The notes beneath the pieces were generated by a model. That model made no database searches. It was not told the DNA's origin and worked only from the letters and a program-made list of their open reading frames with translations. Made by a program: the position numbers and the translations under genes. Of a stretch of DNA of 64,000 bases, positions 24,879-33,119 are shown in pieces (position 1 is the stretch's first letter; every line of letters begins with the position of its first letter). Source of the stretch: Paraburkholderia sp. FT54 (lineage in GTDB: Bacteria > Pseudomonadota > Gammaproteobacteria > Burkholderiales > Burkholderiaceae). The stretch is from NCBI RefSeq assembly GCF_031585635.1, contig NZ_CP134195.1:3844001-3908000 (forward strand), read 5' to 3'.

Positions 24879-25664
24879 TCAGGCCGGCTTTGACGGCGCA
24901 GACAACATGTCGTGTCGCAGTGTATCGATGCGATCTGTACAAATCATGTCGACACCCCATTGCGCGAGCAGTTGCGCGCGCGCCGGCTCGTTGACCGTGT
25001 AGGCGAGCACGCGCAGGCCGGCGGCATGAATCTCCGCCACCAGCCGCTCGGTGAGGTGGCGTTGATTCGCGTGAAAGGACACGCAGTCGAGTTCACGCAC
25101 GATGCGCAGCCAGTCGTCAGGCACTTCGTCGAACAGCATGCCGCGTTGCAGCGACGGCGCCGCGTCGCGCGCCGCCGCGAGCGCCTCGAACGAAAACGAT
25201 GACAGCAACGGCGGCGTCTGGCCTTGCCACAAGGTCAACGCGCCGCTTGCCGCCAAAGTCCCGGTGATCGCGTCGCGGCCCGGGCACGGTTTGATTTCGA
25301 TGTTGGCGGCAATGCCGTCGCGCGCGCAACGCCCGGCCGCCTCGGCGAGCGTCGGCAAACGCGTGCCGGCGAATTGCGGTCCGTACCATGAGCCGGCGTC
25401 GAGCCCGGCCAGTTGCTGCCAGGTGTGGTCGGCGGCGGCGCCATGGCCGTTGGTGGTGCGCTCGAGTGTGTCGTCGTGCAGCAGGAAGAGTTGGTTGTCG
25501 GCGGAGAGCTTGGCGTCGAATTCGACCATGCGGTAGCCATAGCGCACGCAGGCGTCGAAACCGGCCAGCGTGTTTTCCGGCGCCAGCGTGCCGCCGCAGC
25601 GATGCGCGGCCAGTCGCGGATAAGGCCAGTCTGCGGATAAGGTGCGATTAATCCCGTTTCCCAC
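24879..25664 (-). CDS. ugpQ: Glycerophosphodiester phosphodiesterase
   Basis: Hydrolyses glycerophosphodiesters such as glycerophosphocholine to glycerol 3-phosphate and the alcohol. The 261-residue product lacks a signal peptide, so it acts in the cytoplasm on imported substrate, like UgpQ. Catalytic motifs are AAHRCGGTLAPENT (His21-Arg22), MVEFDAKLSADNQLFLLHDD and LERTTNG, then ANIEIKP and the C-terminal AYTVNEPARAQLL with GVDMICTD. The start is GTG at 25664, preceded by AAAGGTAACGAGAC. It heads the minus-strand cluster whose next genes encode an ABC importer, and it is divergent from a DeoR-family regulator. Family is firm; the symbol is by analogy with E. coli. Confidence 0.92.
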   Translation of the reverse strand: MGNGINRTLSADWPYPRLAAHRCGGTLAPENTLAGFDACVRYGYRMVEFDAKLSADNQLFLLHDDTLERTTNGHGAAADHTWQQLAGLDAGSWYGPQFAGTRLPTLAEAAGRCARDGIAANIEIKPCPGRDAITGTLAASGALTLWQGQTPPLLSSFSFEALAAARDAAPSLQRGMLFDEVPDDWLRIVRELDCVSFHANQRHLTERLVAEIHAAGLRVLAYTVNEPARAQLLAQWGVDMICTDRIDTLRHDMLSAPSKPA

Positions 25665-25932
25665 GTCTCGTTACCTTTCAGATAGAGCGGGTTGACTATG
25701 CTCTCGACACGTTCCCGGCCGCCACTACCGCTTTTTGATGTTCGAAACAGCCACAGCGCTTCAGTTTGCGAAGGCTAAGTTGAAATACACAAAGTTGCAA
25801 GCTGCCAAAAAAATACAACACAATTCAACCAGAGTAGTAGGCTTGACATCGTTCGGACACACATTCGTGACCACGATATCGCAGTTCAATACAAGCTGAG
25901 CCAACGCGCGTACACATCCAGGGAAAAAATGC

Positions 25933-26703
25933 ATGTGGCAGGAAGACCGTCATCAGAGAATTCGCGCATTGCTGTCCACGCTTCAACGCGTGTCCACGGA
26001 ACGGATCATGGCGGACCTCGGGGTATCGCGCGAAACCGTGCGGCGCGATCTGCTCGACCTCGAAGCGCTTGGTGAACTGCGGCGCGTGCACGGCGGCGCA
26101 ATCAAACCCGCCGACGAAGCGCCGATTGCCGAGCGCGCCCACATGCGCGTCAAATCCAAAACGGCGATTGCGAAAGCGGCTACCGGTTTGATCGCGAGCG
26201 GCCAGACGCTTTTCATTGACGCGGGCACCACCACCGCTGCGCTGGCCGAACAACTGGCCAAGCTCGCGAACCTCACCATCGTCACCAATTCAATCGATGT
26301 CGCGCTGAAGATGCGCGGCGCGGTCGATCAAACCGAGGCCGCCAACGAAGTCATCCTGCTCGGCGGCTCGATCAGCGACCGCGCCATGGCGACCACCGGC
26401 GCTACCACCGTGCTCGATATCCAGCGCTATCGCGCGGACCTCGCGCTGTTGTCGCCGGTCGGCATCGATCACCGGCATGGCGCGACCAACTACGATCGCG
26501 CCGAAACCGAAGTCGCGCGCGCCATGGTCGCCAACGCGGACCGCGTGGTGATTCTCGCCGACTACAGCAAGATCGGCCAGCGCAGCCGCATCTCGTACTG
26601 CCCGGTGGATCGGATCGACGTGCTGGTCACCAACAAAAAGGCGGCCGAGGCCGCCGAATTTGCATCGCTGAAAAAGAAGCTCGAAGAGATCGTTCTCGCT
26701 TAG
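25933..26703 (+). CDS. DeoR/GlpR-family transcriptional repressor
   Basis: A 256-residue DNA-binding regulator. The N-terminal winged helix (residues 1-55) has ERIMADLGVSRETVRRDL and the DeoR signature ending LGELRRVHGGA. The C-terminal sugar-phosphate-binding domain contains LIASGQTLFIDAGTTTAALA, TNSIDVALKM, EVILLGGSIS and ADYSKIGQRSRI, typical of GlpR-like sensors of phosphorylated sugars or glycerol 3-phosphate. It is divergent from the glycerophosphodiesterase and ABC transporter genes with a 268-base shared control region, and is the most likely regulator of that cluster. Glycerol 3-phosphate as effector is inferred. Confidence 0.92.
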   Translation: MWQEDRHQRIRALLSTLQRVSTERIMADLGVSRETVRRDLLDLEALGELRRVHGGAIKPADEAPIAERAHMRVKSKTAIAKAATGLIASGQTLFIDAGTTTAALAEQLAKLANLTIVTNSIDVALKMRGAVDQTEAANEVILLGGSISDRAMATTGATTVLDIQRYRADLALLSPVGIDHRHGATNYDRAETEVARAMVANADRVVILADYSKIGQRSRISYCPVDRIDVLVTNKKAAEAAEFASLKKKLEEIVLA

Positions 26704-26730
26704 GGCTTAGACCCGACGACGATTTGAGGC

Positions 26731-28398
26731 CTATTCCCTCACATGCATCGTGTCGAGCGAACGCTTGCGCAAGCGGGTGTCGTGCAACGCGCCGGCTGCG
26801 TCGAGTACCGGATAGGCGGTCGAGCAGAACAGTGAATTGAGCCGCTTCATGTCACTGATCAGATCCAGATGGAGTGCACTCGTCTCGATGCTTCGCAAGG
26901 TCTGCCCGGTGAGTCTGTCCAGATGCCGGTATGAATACGCGCGCTCCAGATCGCGAAAGCGCTCCTTCTCCGCCAGCAGGCGCTCGGCGCAACGCAAATC
27001 GTTGTTCAGAAACACCGACAGGCCAAGCTGCAGATTGCTGACGAGCCGTGCCTGCAAGTCGTCCAGTTCACCCAGCCCTTCCTCCGAAAACGACAGGCGG
27101 TGAGCAATTTTCTTTTCCTCGATGTCGCCCACGATCCGCTCGATGATGTCGCCCGCATGCTCCAGGTTGATCGTCAATGAAATGATGTCGGTCCAGCGGC
27201 GGCTATCGGCTTCGTCGAGTTGCTCGCGTGAGATCAGCGTCAGATAGGTTTTGACCGCGGCGTAAAGCTCGTCAACGTCGTCGTCCATGCGGACCGTTTC
27301 GCGCACTTTGTCCAGATTGTTGTGATGGATCAGGTCCGTGACATTGTCGAGCATGGTGCGCACGATGTCGCCGATCCGCAGCACCTCGCGTGCGGCATGC
27401 GCGAGCGCGAGCGTCGGCGTGGACAGCGCGGCGGCATCCAGATGGAGCGGCCGCAGTTCGCCATTCGGCACCGGCCGGTCGGGCAAGACGCGCACGCAGA
27501 CGCGCGCCACCGGGTCGATCAGCGAGAGGCATGCGCAACAGCGCAGCGTGTTGTAGATCAGGTGAAAGCCGACCGTGGCTTCACGGGGATTTGCGATCAG
27601 CACCGGCAGGCCGCGCGCGAGCAGCGAGGTGAACGGCAAGATCAGCAATGCGCCGGCCAGTTTGAACGCAAAGCTGCCCAACGCAAGACGCCGCGCCGCT
27701 GCGTTTTGCGCGACGGCGCCGAGGAGCGCGAGCAAGCCGCTGCCGAGGTTCGCGCCGATCACGAGGCACAGCGCGACCTTCAGCGAAATCACGCCGGATG
27801 ACGCGAGCGTCGCGGTCAGCAAGACGGCGGCCAGGCTCGAATAGGACAGCATGGCGAATGCGGCGCCGACCAGTGCGTCGAGCATGGTGTCGCCGGTCAA
27901 CGCACCGAACATCACGCGCACGCCGGCGCCCTGCATCATGGGCTGGGCGGCTTCGACGATCAGACGCAGCGCCAGCAGAATCAGACCGAGGCCGATCAAC
28001 GTGCGGCCGGCCTGGCCGAGACGGGTTTGTTTGCGCGACAGGAAGAGCGGCACGCCGAGCAGAATCAGGATCGGCGACAACCAGGATAGATCGAGTGTGA
28101 GGATTCGCGCCATCAACGCGGTGCCGACGTCGGCGCCGAGCATGATCGCGAGGCCGCTGGTGAGCGGCAGCAGTCCCTGCGCCGCGAACGAGGTGACGAT
28201 CACCGCGGTGGCATTACTGCTCTGCACGAGACTCGTGACGCCGACACCGGAGAGGAAAGCCCGCCAGCGGCTACTGGTGCTGCGCCCCAGCACGCTGCGC
28301 AGATCGGCGCCGAGGACCCGCAGGATGCCGGTGCGCACAATGTGCGAGCCCCACACGAGGAGCGCCACGCCGGCCAGAAGGTTTAGGAGAATCAACAT
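26731..28398 (-). CDS. Na/Pi-cotransporter II-related protein with PhoU-like tail
   Basis: A 555-residue membrane protein of the NptA/YjbB type. The N-terminal 300 residues are hydrophobic with two family repeats, SGVGVTSLVQSSNATAVIVTS (containing the QSS motif) and SYSSLAAVLLTATLASSGVIS (the second repeat). From about residue 330 the sequence is soluble and helical with PhoU-like segments (LTINLEHAGDIIERIVGDIE, ADSRRWTDII). The ATG at 28398 starts MLILLNLLAGVALLVWGSH, the family start; the upstream start at 28488 adds a Cys/Arg-rich stretch. The protein probably moves phosphate across the inner membrane, and it sits next to an organophosphate-uptake cluster. Confidence 0.88.
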   Translation of the reverse strand: MLILLNLLAGVALLVWGSHIVRTGILRVLGADLRSVLGRSTSSRWRAFLSGVGVTSLVQSSNATAVIVTSFAAQGLLPLTSGLAIMLGADVGTALMARILTLDLSWLSPILILLGVPLFLSRKQTRLGQAGRTLIGLGLILLALRLIVEAAQPMMQGAGVRVMFGALTGDTMLDALVGAAFAMLSYSSLAAVLLTATLASSGVISLKVALCLVIGANLGSGLLALLGAVAQNAAARRLALGSFAFKLAGALLILPFTSLLARGLPVLIANPREATVGFHLIYNTLRCCACLSLIDPVARVCVRVLPDRPVPNGELRPLHLDAAALSTPTLALAHAAREVLRIGDIVRTMLDNVTDLIHHNNLDKVRETVRMDDDVDELYAAVKTYLTLISREQLDEADSRRWTDIISLTINLEHAGDIIERIVGDIEEKKIAHRLSFSEEGLGELDDLQARLVSNLQLGLSVFLNNDLRCAERLLAEKERFRDLERAYSYRHLDRLTGQTLRSIETSALHLDLISDMKRLNSLFCSTAYPVLDAAGALHDTRLRKRSLDTMHVRE

Positions 28399-28584
28399 AG
28401 AGCACTGCGCATCCGTTCCTGCTGCCTTGACCCGAACCGCATGCCGCGCGAACCGGCACCCGGGGCGTATATGACAGCAGTGTTGCACAATTTTGCCTTA
28501 TTGTAATTTTGTGCTTTTAAATATAGGCTCGTGCCAAGCTTTGGATTGCTGTGTGCCGGCTCATGGTCAGTCATGCGGTGAGTT

Positions 28585-28616
28585 CGACCACTTGACCATC
28601 TGACCACCTGACCACG
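28585..28616 (+). repeat. Four tandem 8-bp TGACCAYN units before a HAD gene
   Basis: CGACCACT, TGACCATC, TGACCACC and TGACCACG follow one another directly, ending 10 bases before the ATG at 28627. An inverted copy (TGGTCA) lies at 28564-28569. Confidence 0.75.
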
Positions 28617-28626
28617 AGGACTCTGG

Positions 28627-29310
28627 ATGAGCCGCAACCTCGCGCTATTCGACCTGGATCACACGTTGCTGCCACTGGATAGCGATCAGGCGTGGGCCCA
28701 CTTCATTGCCGGATTGGGTATAGCAGGCGCCGCGCGGCACGCGCGCGAAATCGACGATTGCTATCGGCAGTATGTGGCCGGCACGCTCGACATGGCCGCG
28801 TACCTGAACTACACGTTGGCGCCGCTGGCCTGCTACTCGCGCGAGCAGCTCGACACGTGGCATGCGCAGTTCATGCAGCAAGTGATTGCGCCGGCCATCC
28901 TGCCGGCAGCGCGCGAACTCGTGCAACGCCATTTGGACGCGGGCGACCTGTGCTGCATCGTTACCGCCACCAATGTGTTCATCACGGAGCCGATCGGCAA
29001 GGCGCTCGGTTTCGAGCATCTGCTGGGAATCGAACTTGGCACTGAAGGCGGCGATCCGTTGGCGCGCTTTACGGGGACGGCGGTCGGCACACCCACCTTC
29101 CGTGAAGGCAAGGTCGAGCGTACAGAGAGCTGGCTGGCCTCGCTCGGGCATCGTCTGCAGGATTTCCCGCAGAGCTGGTTCTATAGCGATTCGATCAACG
29201 ACATCCCCTTGCTGGAACGCGTCACGAATCCGGTCGCGACCAATCCCGATGCGCGTTTGCGTGCCATCGCCACGCAACGCGGCTGGCCGGTGATCGATCT
29301 GTTTGCCTGA
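28627..29310 (+). CDS. HAD-superfamily phosphatase (SerB-like, IB subfamily)
   Basis: A 227-residue cytoplasmic HAD hydrolase. Motif I is FDLDHTLLPLD with nucleophile Asp9 and acid/base Asp11; motif II is CIVTATNVF; motif III lysine is in FREGKVERTESW; motif IV is YSDSINDIPLLE. The cap region between motifs I and II is helical (about 18-95), as in SerB-like and phosphatidylglycerophosphatase-like members. Proteins of this exact length and pattern are often annotated HAD-IB family hydrolase; some are histidinol-phosphate or phosphoserine phosphatases, and the substrate here is unknown. It is divergent from the Na/Pi-like transporter, with four 8-bp repeats just before its start. Confidence 0.88.
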   Translation: MSRNLALFDLDHTLLPLDSDQAWAHFIAGLGIAGAARHAREIDDCYRQYVAGTLDMAAYLNYTLAPLACYSREQLDTWHAQFMQQVIAPAILPAARELVQRHLDAGDLCCIVTATNVFITEPIGKALGFEHLLGIELGTEGGDPLARFTGTAVGTPTFREGKVERTESWLASLGHRLQDFPQSWFYSDSINDIPLLERVTNPVATNPDARLRAIATQRGWPVIDLFA

Positions 29311-29489
29311 GCCTGAGCCGCGGCCGCCGCGCTATGCGCGCCCTTTCCATGATACGAGCCGCCACTCCATCATCGGCGGAACGCTCGCTTCGGTCTGCAC
29401 GTTCCTCGCTCGGTATTACCGGTAGCTCTTCTCAGACAAGCGCAAAGATGCGCGGTGGCAGCAATCAAAAGTCTGACCGCCCAAAAGAA

Positions 29490-29516
29490 AAAAGCCTGCA
29501 ACACATGCAGGCTTTT
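29490..29516 (-). terminator. Intrinsic terminator after lipA
   Basis: Perfect 11-bp stem AAAAGCCTGCA/TGCAGGCTTTT with loop ACACA, 25 bases after the lipA stop, followed on the minus strand by a T-rich tract. The sequence may also stop plus-strand transcripts. Confidence 0.88.
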
Positions 29517-29541
29517 CTCAACTGATAGCTAGCTAAAACAT

Positions 29542-30549
29542 TCAGACTACGCCGGCTCCATGTGCCTGCAAATCTGCATGGTAGCTCGAACGAACCATCG
29601 CGCCCACGGCTGCGTGCGTGAAACCCATTTTGTACGCTTCTTCTTCGTACATCTTGAACGTGTCGGGATGCACGTACGAGCGCACCGGCAGATGGTGTTC
29701 CGATGGTTGCAGGTACTGACCGATCGTCAGCATGTCCACGTCGTGTTCGCGCAGGTCGCGCATCACCTGCAGAATCTCTTCTTCAGTTTCTCCAAGGCCG
29801 ACCATCAGACCGGACTTGGTGGCGACCTCAGGATGCAACGCCTTGAAGTCCTTCAGCAGCTTCAGCGAATGCGCGTAGTCCGAACCCGGGCGCGCTTCCT
29901 TGTACAGACGCGGCACCGTTTCGAGATTGTGATTCATCACATCGGGCGGTGCGGCATTCAGAATGCCGAGCGCGCGATCCAGACGGCCACGGAAGTCCGG
30001 CGTCAGAATTTCGATGCGCGTCTCCGGTGAAAGCTCGCGTGTCTGACGGATACATTCCACGAAGTGGGCCGCACCGCCGTCGCGCAAATCGTCGCGGTCG
30101 ACGCTGGTGATCACCACGTACTTCAGCTTCAGCGCGGCGATGGTGCGCGCGAGGTTACCCGGCTCGTCCACATCGAGCGGATCCGGGCGACCGTGGCCGA
30201 CGTCGCAGAACGGGCAGCGGCGCGTGCACTTGTCGCCCATGATCATGAAGGTCGCGGTGCCCTTGCCGAAACATTCGCCGATGTTCGGGCAGCTCGCTTC
30301 TTCACACACCGTATGAAGATTGTGCTCGCGCAAGATCTGCTTGATTTCGTAGAAGCGCGAATTGCCGGTCGCCGCTTTCACGCGAATCCAGTCGGGCTTC
30401 TTCAGCTTTTCGATCGGGACGATCTTGATCGGAATACGGGCGGTCTTGGCCTGCGCCTTCTGCTTCGCGGTGGCGTCGTAGGCAGCGGCGGAAGCCGGCA
30501 CGGCGTCGGGAGTGGAGGAAGCTGCGAGGTTCGCGGTAACGTCAGTCAT
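29542..30549 (-). CDS. lipA: Lipoyl synthase
   Basis: A radical-SAM enzyme inserting two sulfurs into protein-bound octanoate. The 335-residue product carries the auxiliary cluster cysteines Cys82, Cys87 and Cys93 ([13 protein letters not shown]) and the radical-SAM cysteines Cys108, Cys112 and Cys115 (CTRRCPFC). The C-terminal [14 protein letters not shown] holds the conserved serine ligand. The N-terminal 35 residues are Ala/Thr/Ser-rich. The ATG at 30549 ([11 protein letters not shown]) is preferred over a long in-frame extension up to 30720 that overlaps lipB. It lies 13 bases after the lipB stop, so lipB and lipA are co-transcribed. Identification is firm. Confidence 0.97.
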   Translation of the reverse strand: MTDVTANLAASSTPDAVPASAAAYDATAKQKAQAKTARIPIKIVPIEKLKKPDWIRVKAATGNSRFYEIKQILREHNLHTVCEEASCPNIGECFGKGTATFMIMGDKCTRRCPFCDVGHGRPDPLDVDEPGNLARTIAALKLKYVVITSVDRDDLRDGGAAHFVECIRQTRELSPETRIEILTPDFRGRLDRALGILNAAPPDVMNHNLETVPRLYKEARPGSDYAHSLKLLKDFKALHPEVATKSGLMVGLGETEEEILQVMRDLREHDVDMLTIGQYLQPSEHHLPVRSYVHPDTFKMYEEEAYKMGFTHAAVGAMVRSSYHADLQAHGAGVV

Positions 30550-30562
30550 TCGTTCGGTCCAG

Positions 30563-31288
30563 TCAGGCGGTGAGTGCACCGGCCTGTGGTTGGGCGACGG
30601 CCGCGGGACTGCCGTCGAGGTTTGCGGTGAGGCGTTCTGCGAAGGTACGGGCCACCTCGTCCCAGCCGGCGGCAACACCAAGCGTTGCCATATCGACTGT
30701 TTCGAGCCCCGCGTAGCCACATGCGTTGATGGCCAGAAACGGCCGCAAATCCATGTTCACGTTCAGGCTCACGCCGTGATAGCTGCAGCCGTTGCGGATT
30801 TTCAGACCCAGCGCCGCAATCTTGGCGCCGGCGTGCAGCCCGGCGTCCGGCCCGGGCGCCACATAGATGCCGGGGGCGCCCGCCTTTCGTTCTCCGGCGA
30901 GATTATACGCCGCGAGGGTATCGATCACGGCTTGCTCGATCCGCGTAACCAACTCGCGCACCATCAACTTGCGGCGGCGCAAATCGAGCAGCAGGTAGGC
31001 GACTACCTGGCCGGGCCCGTGATACGTGATCTGCCCGCCCCGGTCGACTTTGACCAGAGGAATGCCACTGTCGGCGGCCAGCAGATGGGCGGGATCGCCC
31101 GCCTGGCCTAGCGTGAAGACGGGTGAGTGTTCGACCAGCCAGATTTCGTCGGGGGTGTCGGCCCTGCGCTCGTCGGTGAACGCGCGCATGGCTTCGAAAC
31201 TGGCTTCGTAGGGCTCGCTGCCACGCCAGCGCAGCGTGAGCGGCGCCGTGGAGGGCAAGGGAGTCTGGGAAACCGGGGTGGCGCACAT
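30563..31288 (-). CDS. lipB: Octanoyl-[acyl-carrier-protein]:protein N-octanoyltransferase
   Basis: Transfers octanoyl groups from acyl carrier protein to lipoyl domains, the step before LipA. The 241-residue protein shows [38 protein letters not shown], the catalytic lysine Lys156 in [10 protein letters not shown], and the catalytic Cys190 in [11 protein letters not shown]; the 34-residue Lys-Cys spacing equals that of the E. coli enzyme. The C-terminus has an Ala-rich extension. ATG at 31288. Operon with lipA. Identification is firm. Confidence 0.96.
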   Translation of the reverse strand: MCATPVSQTPLPSTAPLTLRWRGSEPYEASFEAMRAFTDERRADTPDEIWLVEHSPVFTLGQAGDPAHLLAADSGIPLVKVDRGGQITYHGPGQVVAYLLLDLRRRKLMVRELVTRIEQAVIDTLAAYNLAGERKAGAPGIYVAPGPDAGLHAGAKIAALGLKIRNGCSYHGVSLNVNMDLRPFLAINACGYAGLETVDMATLGVAAGWDEVARTFAERLTANLDGSPAAVAQPQAGALTA

Positions 31289-31439
31289 GATCCCGGCAGT
31301 TTACCGAAATCTGGGAATCCCCGCCGGATGTGGCTGCATTAGGATGAGTCGAATCGCGGCGGCCGGGCCGCGCCGGACCGCCGCCAGAATCGGCTGCACG
31401 GCACGCCGTTCGACCGAACGGCGTGCCGTGCGCCTGCCA

Positions 31440-31766
31440 TCAAACCGTACGCCAGCCGCCTCGCACTCGCGCCGCCAACCGTTCGCCAATGCGCGCAAAC
31501 CAGTTCAGCGCACGCTCGTCGCACCGCGTCGGTACAGAAAACGCCACTCTTGCCCGCCCGTTGCCCTCGGCGCTCAGCCACAGCCGCTCACCGCGCCGCA
31601 GCCTCAACGTATGACCAGGCTGCAACCAGTAGTCTTCGGTATCGTCGCTGCGCGTGACCCACACTGCACCGCCACGAACGACCAGCTTGGTGCTGCGCGC
31701 CACCTTCAGGGGAACTGTTTCGCCATTGCGGATTTCAAACGCGATGCTAGAGGAAATTTCTCGCAT
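31440..31766 (-). CDS. DUF2917-family protein
   Basis: A 108-residue soluble protein that I recognise as DUF2917-like. It reads as a short beta-rich domain: MREISSSIAFEIRNGETVPL, KLVVRGGAVWVTRSDDTEDYW, LQPGHTLRLRRGERLWLSAE, then a basic C-terminus (ERALNWFARIGERLAARVRG). The GGAVWVT and DYWLQPG segments resemble small cupin-like folds. No catalytic residues are evident. It is divergent from a GcvA-like LysR regulator, 98 bases apart, a common arrangement in which the regulator controls the neighbour. Function unknown. Confidence 0.83.
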   Translation of the reverse strand: MREISSSIAFEIRNGETVPLKVARSTKLVVRGGAVWVTRSDDTEDYWLQPGHTLRLRRGERLWLSAEGNGRARVAFSVPTRCDERALNWFARIGERLAARVRGGWRTV

Positions 31767-31799
31767 GATGCCCTCGCCAAAAGTCGTTTCATGACTACA

Positions 31800-31827
31800 A
31801 TCCTAGGCGTAGCAAGGGTTTACGCAA
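31800..31827 (-). promoter_or_regulatory. Candidate sigma70 promoter of the DUF2917 gene
   Basis: Minus-strand TTGCGT (31822-31827), 16-base spacer, TAGGAT (31800-31805). Each hexamer matches consensus at four positions. It lies in the divergent gap with the LysR-family gene. Confidence 0.35.
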
Positions 31828-31864
31828 AACGATCTATTTTCACCTCTATGTGAGAAATATTGCT

Positions 31865-32833
31865 ATGGACCTTCGGCAATTACCCGCGCTGAACGCCATC
31901 AAGGCATTCGAGGCCGCCGCCCGCCACGAGAGCTTTTCGCGCGCCGCCGACGAACTCTTCGTCACCCACGGCGCGGTCAGCCACCAGATCCGCGCGCTCG
32001 AAGCCGAGTTGGGCGTCTCGCTATTCGCGCGTGACGGCAAGCGCGTGCGGCTCACCGAGACCGGCCGGCGCTACGCCACGCACGTCCGCTCGGCGCTCAT
32101 GGGGCTCGCCGACGCCACCCGTGAAATCCGCGCCGGCGACCGCGAGCGGCGGCTCGTGGTGTCCATGCTGTCGTCGTTTGCGGCGCGCTGGGTGACGCCG
32201 CGCGTCGGCAGTTTTATCGAGGCGCATCCGCAGTGGGATCTCGAACTGCTATCCACCAACGCGCTGACGGACTTCGCGCGCGACGACGTCGACGTGGCAA
32301 TCCGTTTCGGCTTCGGCAAATATTCGGGGCTGCATTCGGAGTTGCTGCTGGAGGAGATATTCTTTCCCGCCTGCGCGCCGAATTTCAACGGCGGCAAGCT
32401 GCCGCAAACGCCGGCCGAACTGGCCAACGTCCCGCTGCTGCGTTCCGACGACGAACTCTGGCGCCCCTGGTTCGACGCCGCCGGCCTCACCGACTGGCCG
32501 GAGCCGAAACGCGGCGTACTGTATCAGGATTCGTCGAACCTGCTGCAGGCGGCCATCGACGGCCAGGGCGTCGCGCTCACGCGCCGCGCGCTGGCCATGC
32601 CCGAAATCGCGGCGGGGCGCCTCGTGCGCCTTTTCGATGTGGATGGGCCGAGCCCGTGGCAGTACTACTTCATCTGCACGCCGCAGATGCTCGAAACCGC
32701 CCGTGTGAAAGCGTTTCGCGACTGGGTATTCGAGGAAGTGGGACGCTTCAAGCAGCTTTTCGACCAGGCTTGCGAGCTAAGACCTGCCGCAAGCGCCGAT
32801 CGATCGGCGAACGCATTGCGCGTTACGCCGTAA
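31865..32833 (+). CDS. LysR-family transcriptional regulator, GcvA-like
   Basis: A 322-residue regulator. The N-terminal winged helix is LPALNAIKAFEAAARHESFS followed by RAADELFVTHGAVSHQIRAL, with the family FARDGKRVRLTETGRRY. The effector domain has SMLSSFAARWVTPRVGSFIE, DVDVAIRFGFGKYSGL (a GcvA hallmark), YQDSSNLLQAAIDGQGVAL and VKAFRDWVFEE. The ATG at 31865 starts MDLRQLPALN; an in-frame start at 31850 adds five residues. GcvA itself controls the glycine cleavage system; no gcv genes are here, so this is a paralogue probably controlling the divergent DUF2917 gene. Confidence 0.92.
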   Translation: MDLRQLPALNAIKAFEAAARHESFSRAADELFVTHGAVSHQIRALEAELGVSLFARDGKRVRLTETGRRYATHVRSALMGLADATREIRAGDRERRLVVSMLSSFAARWVTPRVGSFIEAHPQWDLELLSTNALTDFARDDVDVAIRFGFGKYSGLHSELLLEEIFFPACAPNFNGGKLPQTPAELANVPLLRSDDELWRPWFDAAGLTDWPEPKRGVLYQDSSNLLQAAIDGQGVALTRRALAMPEIAAGRLVRLFDVDGPSPWQYYFICTPQMLETARVKAFRDWVFEEVGRFKQLFDQACELRPAASADRSANALRVTP

Positions 32834-32849
32834 CACGTATAAGAAGGTC

Positions 32850-33119
32850 TTAGAGCACCACTTTGACCATTGGATGGCCAGTCAGCGCGCGATAGATATC
32901 GTCGAGTTGCTCGCGGCTCGTGGCGCGCACCGTGACCGTCAGACCCGTGTAGTTGCCACCGCTGGACGGCCGCGTTTCGACACGCGAGGCGTCGACTTCA
33001 TTGTCGAACTGCCGCACCACCGTGACGATCGTCTCGGCGAACTCGGGGTGCGATTTGCCCATGATCTTGATCGGGAAATCGCAAGGAAACTCAAACAGTG
33101 ACTCGTTCACGGGACTCAT
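32850..33119 (-). CDS. YbeD/DUF493-family protein
   Basis: An 89-residue protein of the YbeD family, a small ferredoxin-like fold with an ACT-like appearance often found beside lipB. It reads MSPVNESLFEFPCDFPIKIM, ETIVTVVRQFD, NYTGLTVTVRATSREQLDDI and ends LTGHPMVKVVL, all typical. The ATG at 33119 is inside the end of the aminotransferase gene, giving a 29-base overlap. In many betaproteobacteria lipB follows directly; here the DUF2917/LysR pair stands between. Molecular function is unknown; a link to lipoate metabolism is inferred from gene order. Confidence 0.9.
   Translation of the reverse strand: MSPVNESLFEFPCDFPIKIMGKSHPEFAETIVTVVRQFDNEVDASRVETRPSSGGNYTGLTVTVRATSREQLDDIYRALTGHPMVKVVL

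Noticed and set aside
25843..25848. TTGACA as -35 of the DeoR-family gene promoter
   Set aside because: Good -35 sequence but no -10 hexamer at 16-18 bases; not reported as a promoter.
28585..28616. CRISPR-like repeats
   Set aside because: Units are 8 bp with no spacers; simple tandem repeat only.
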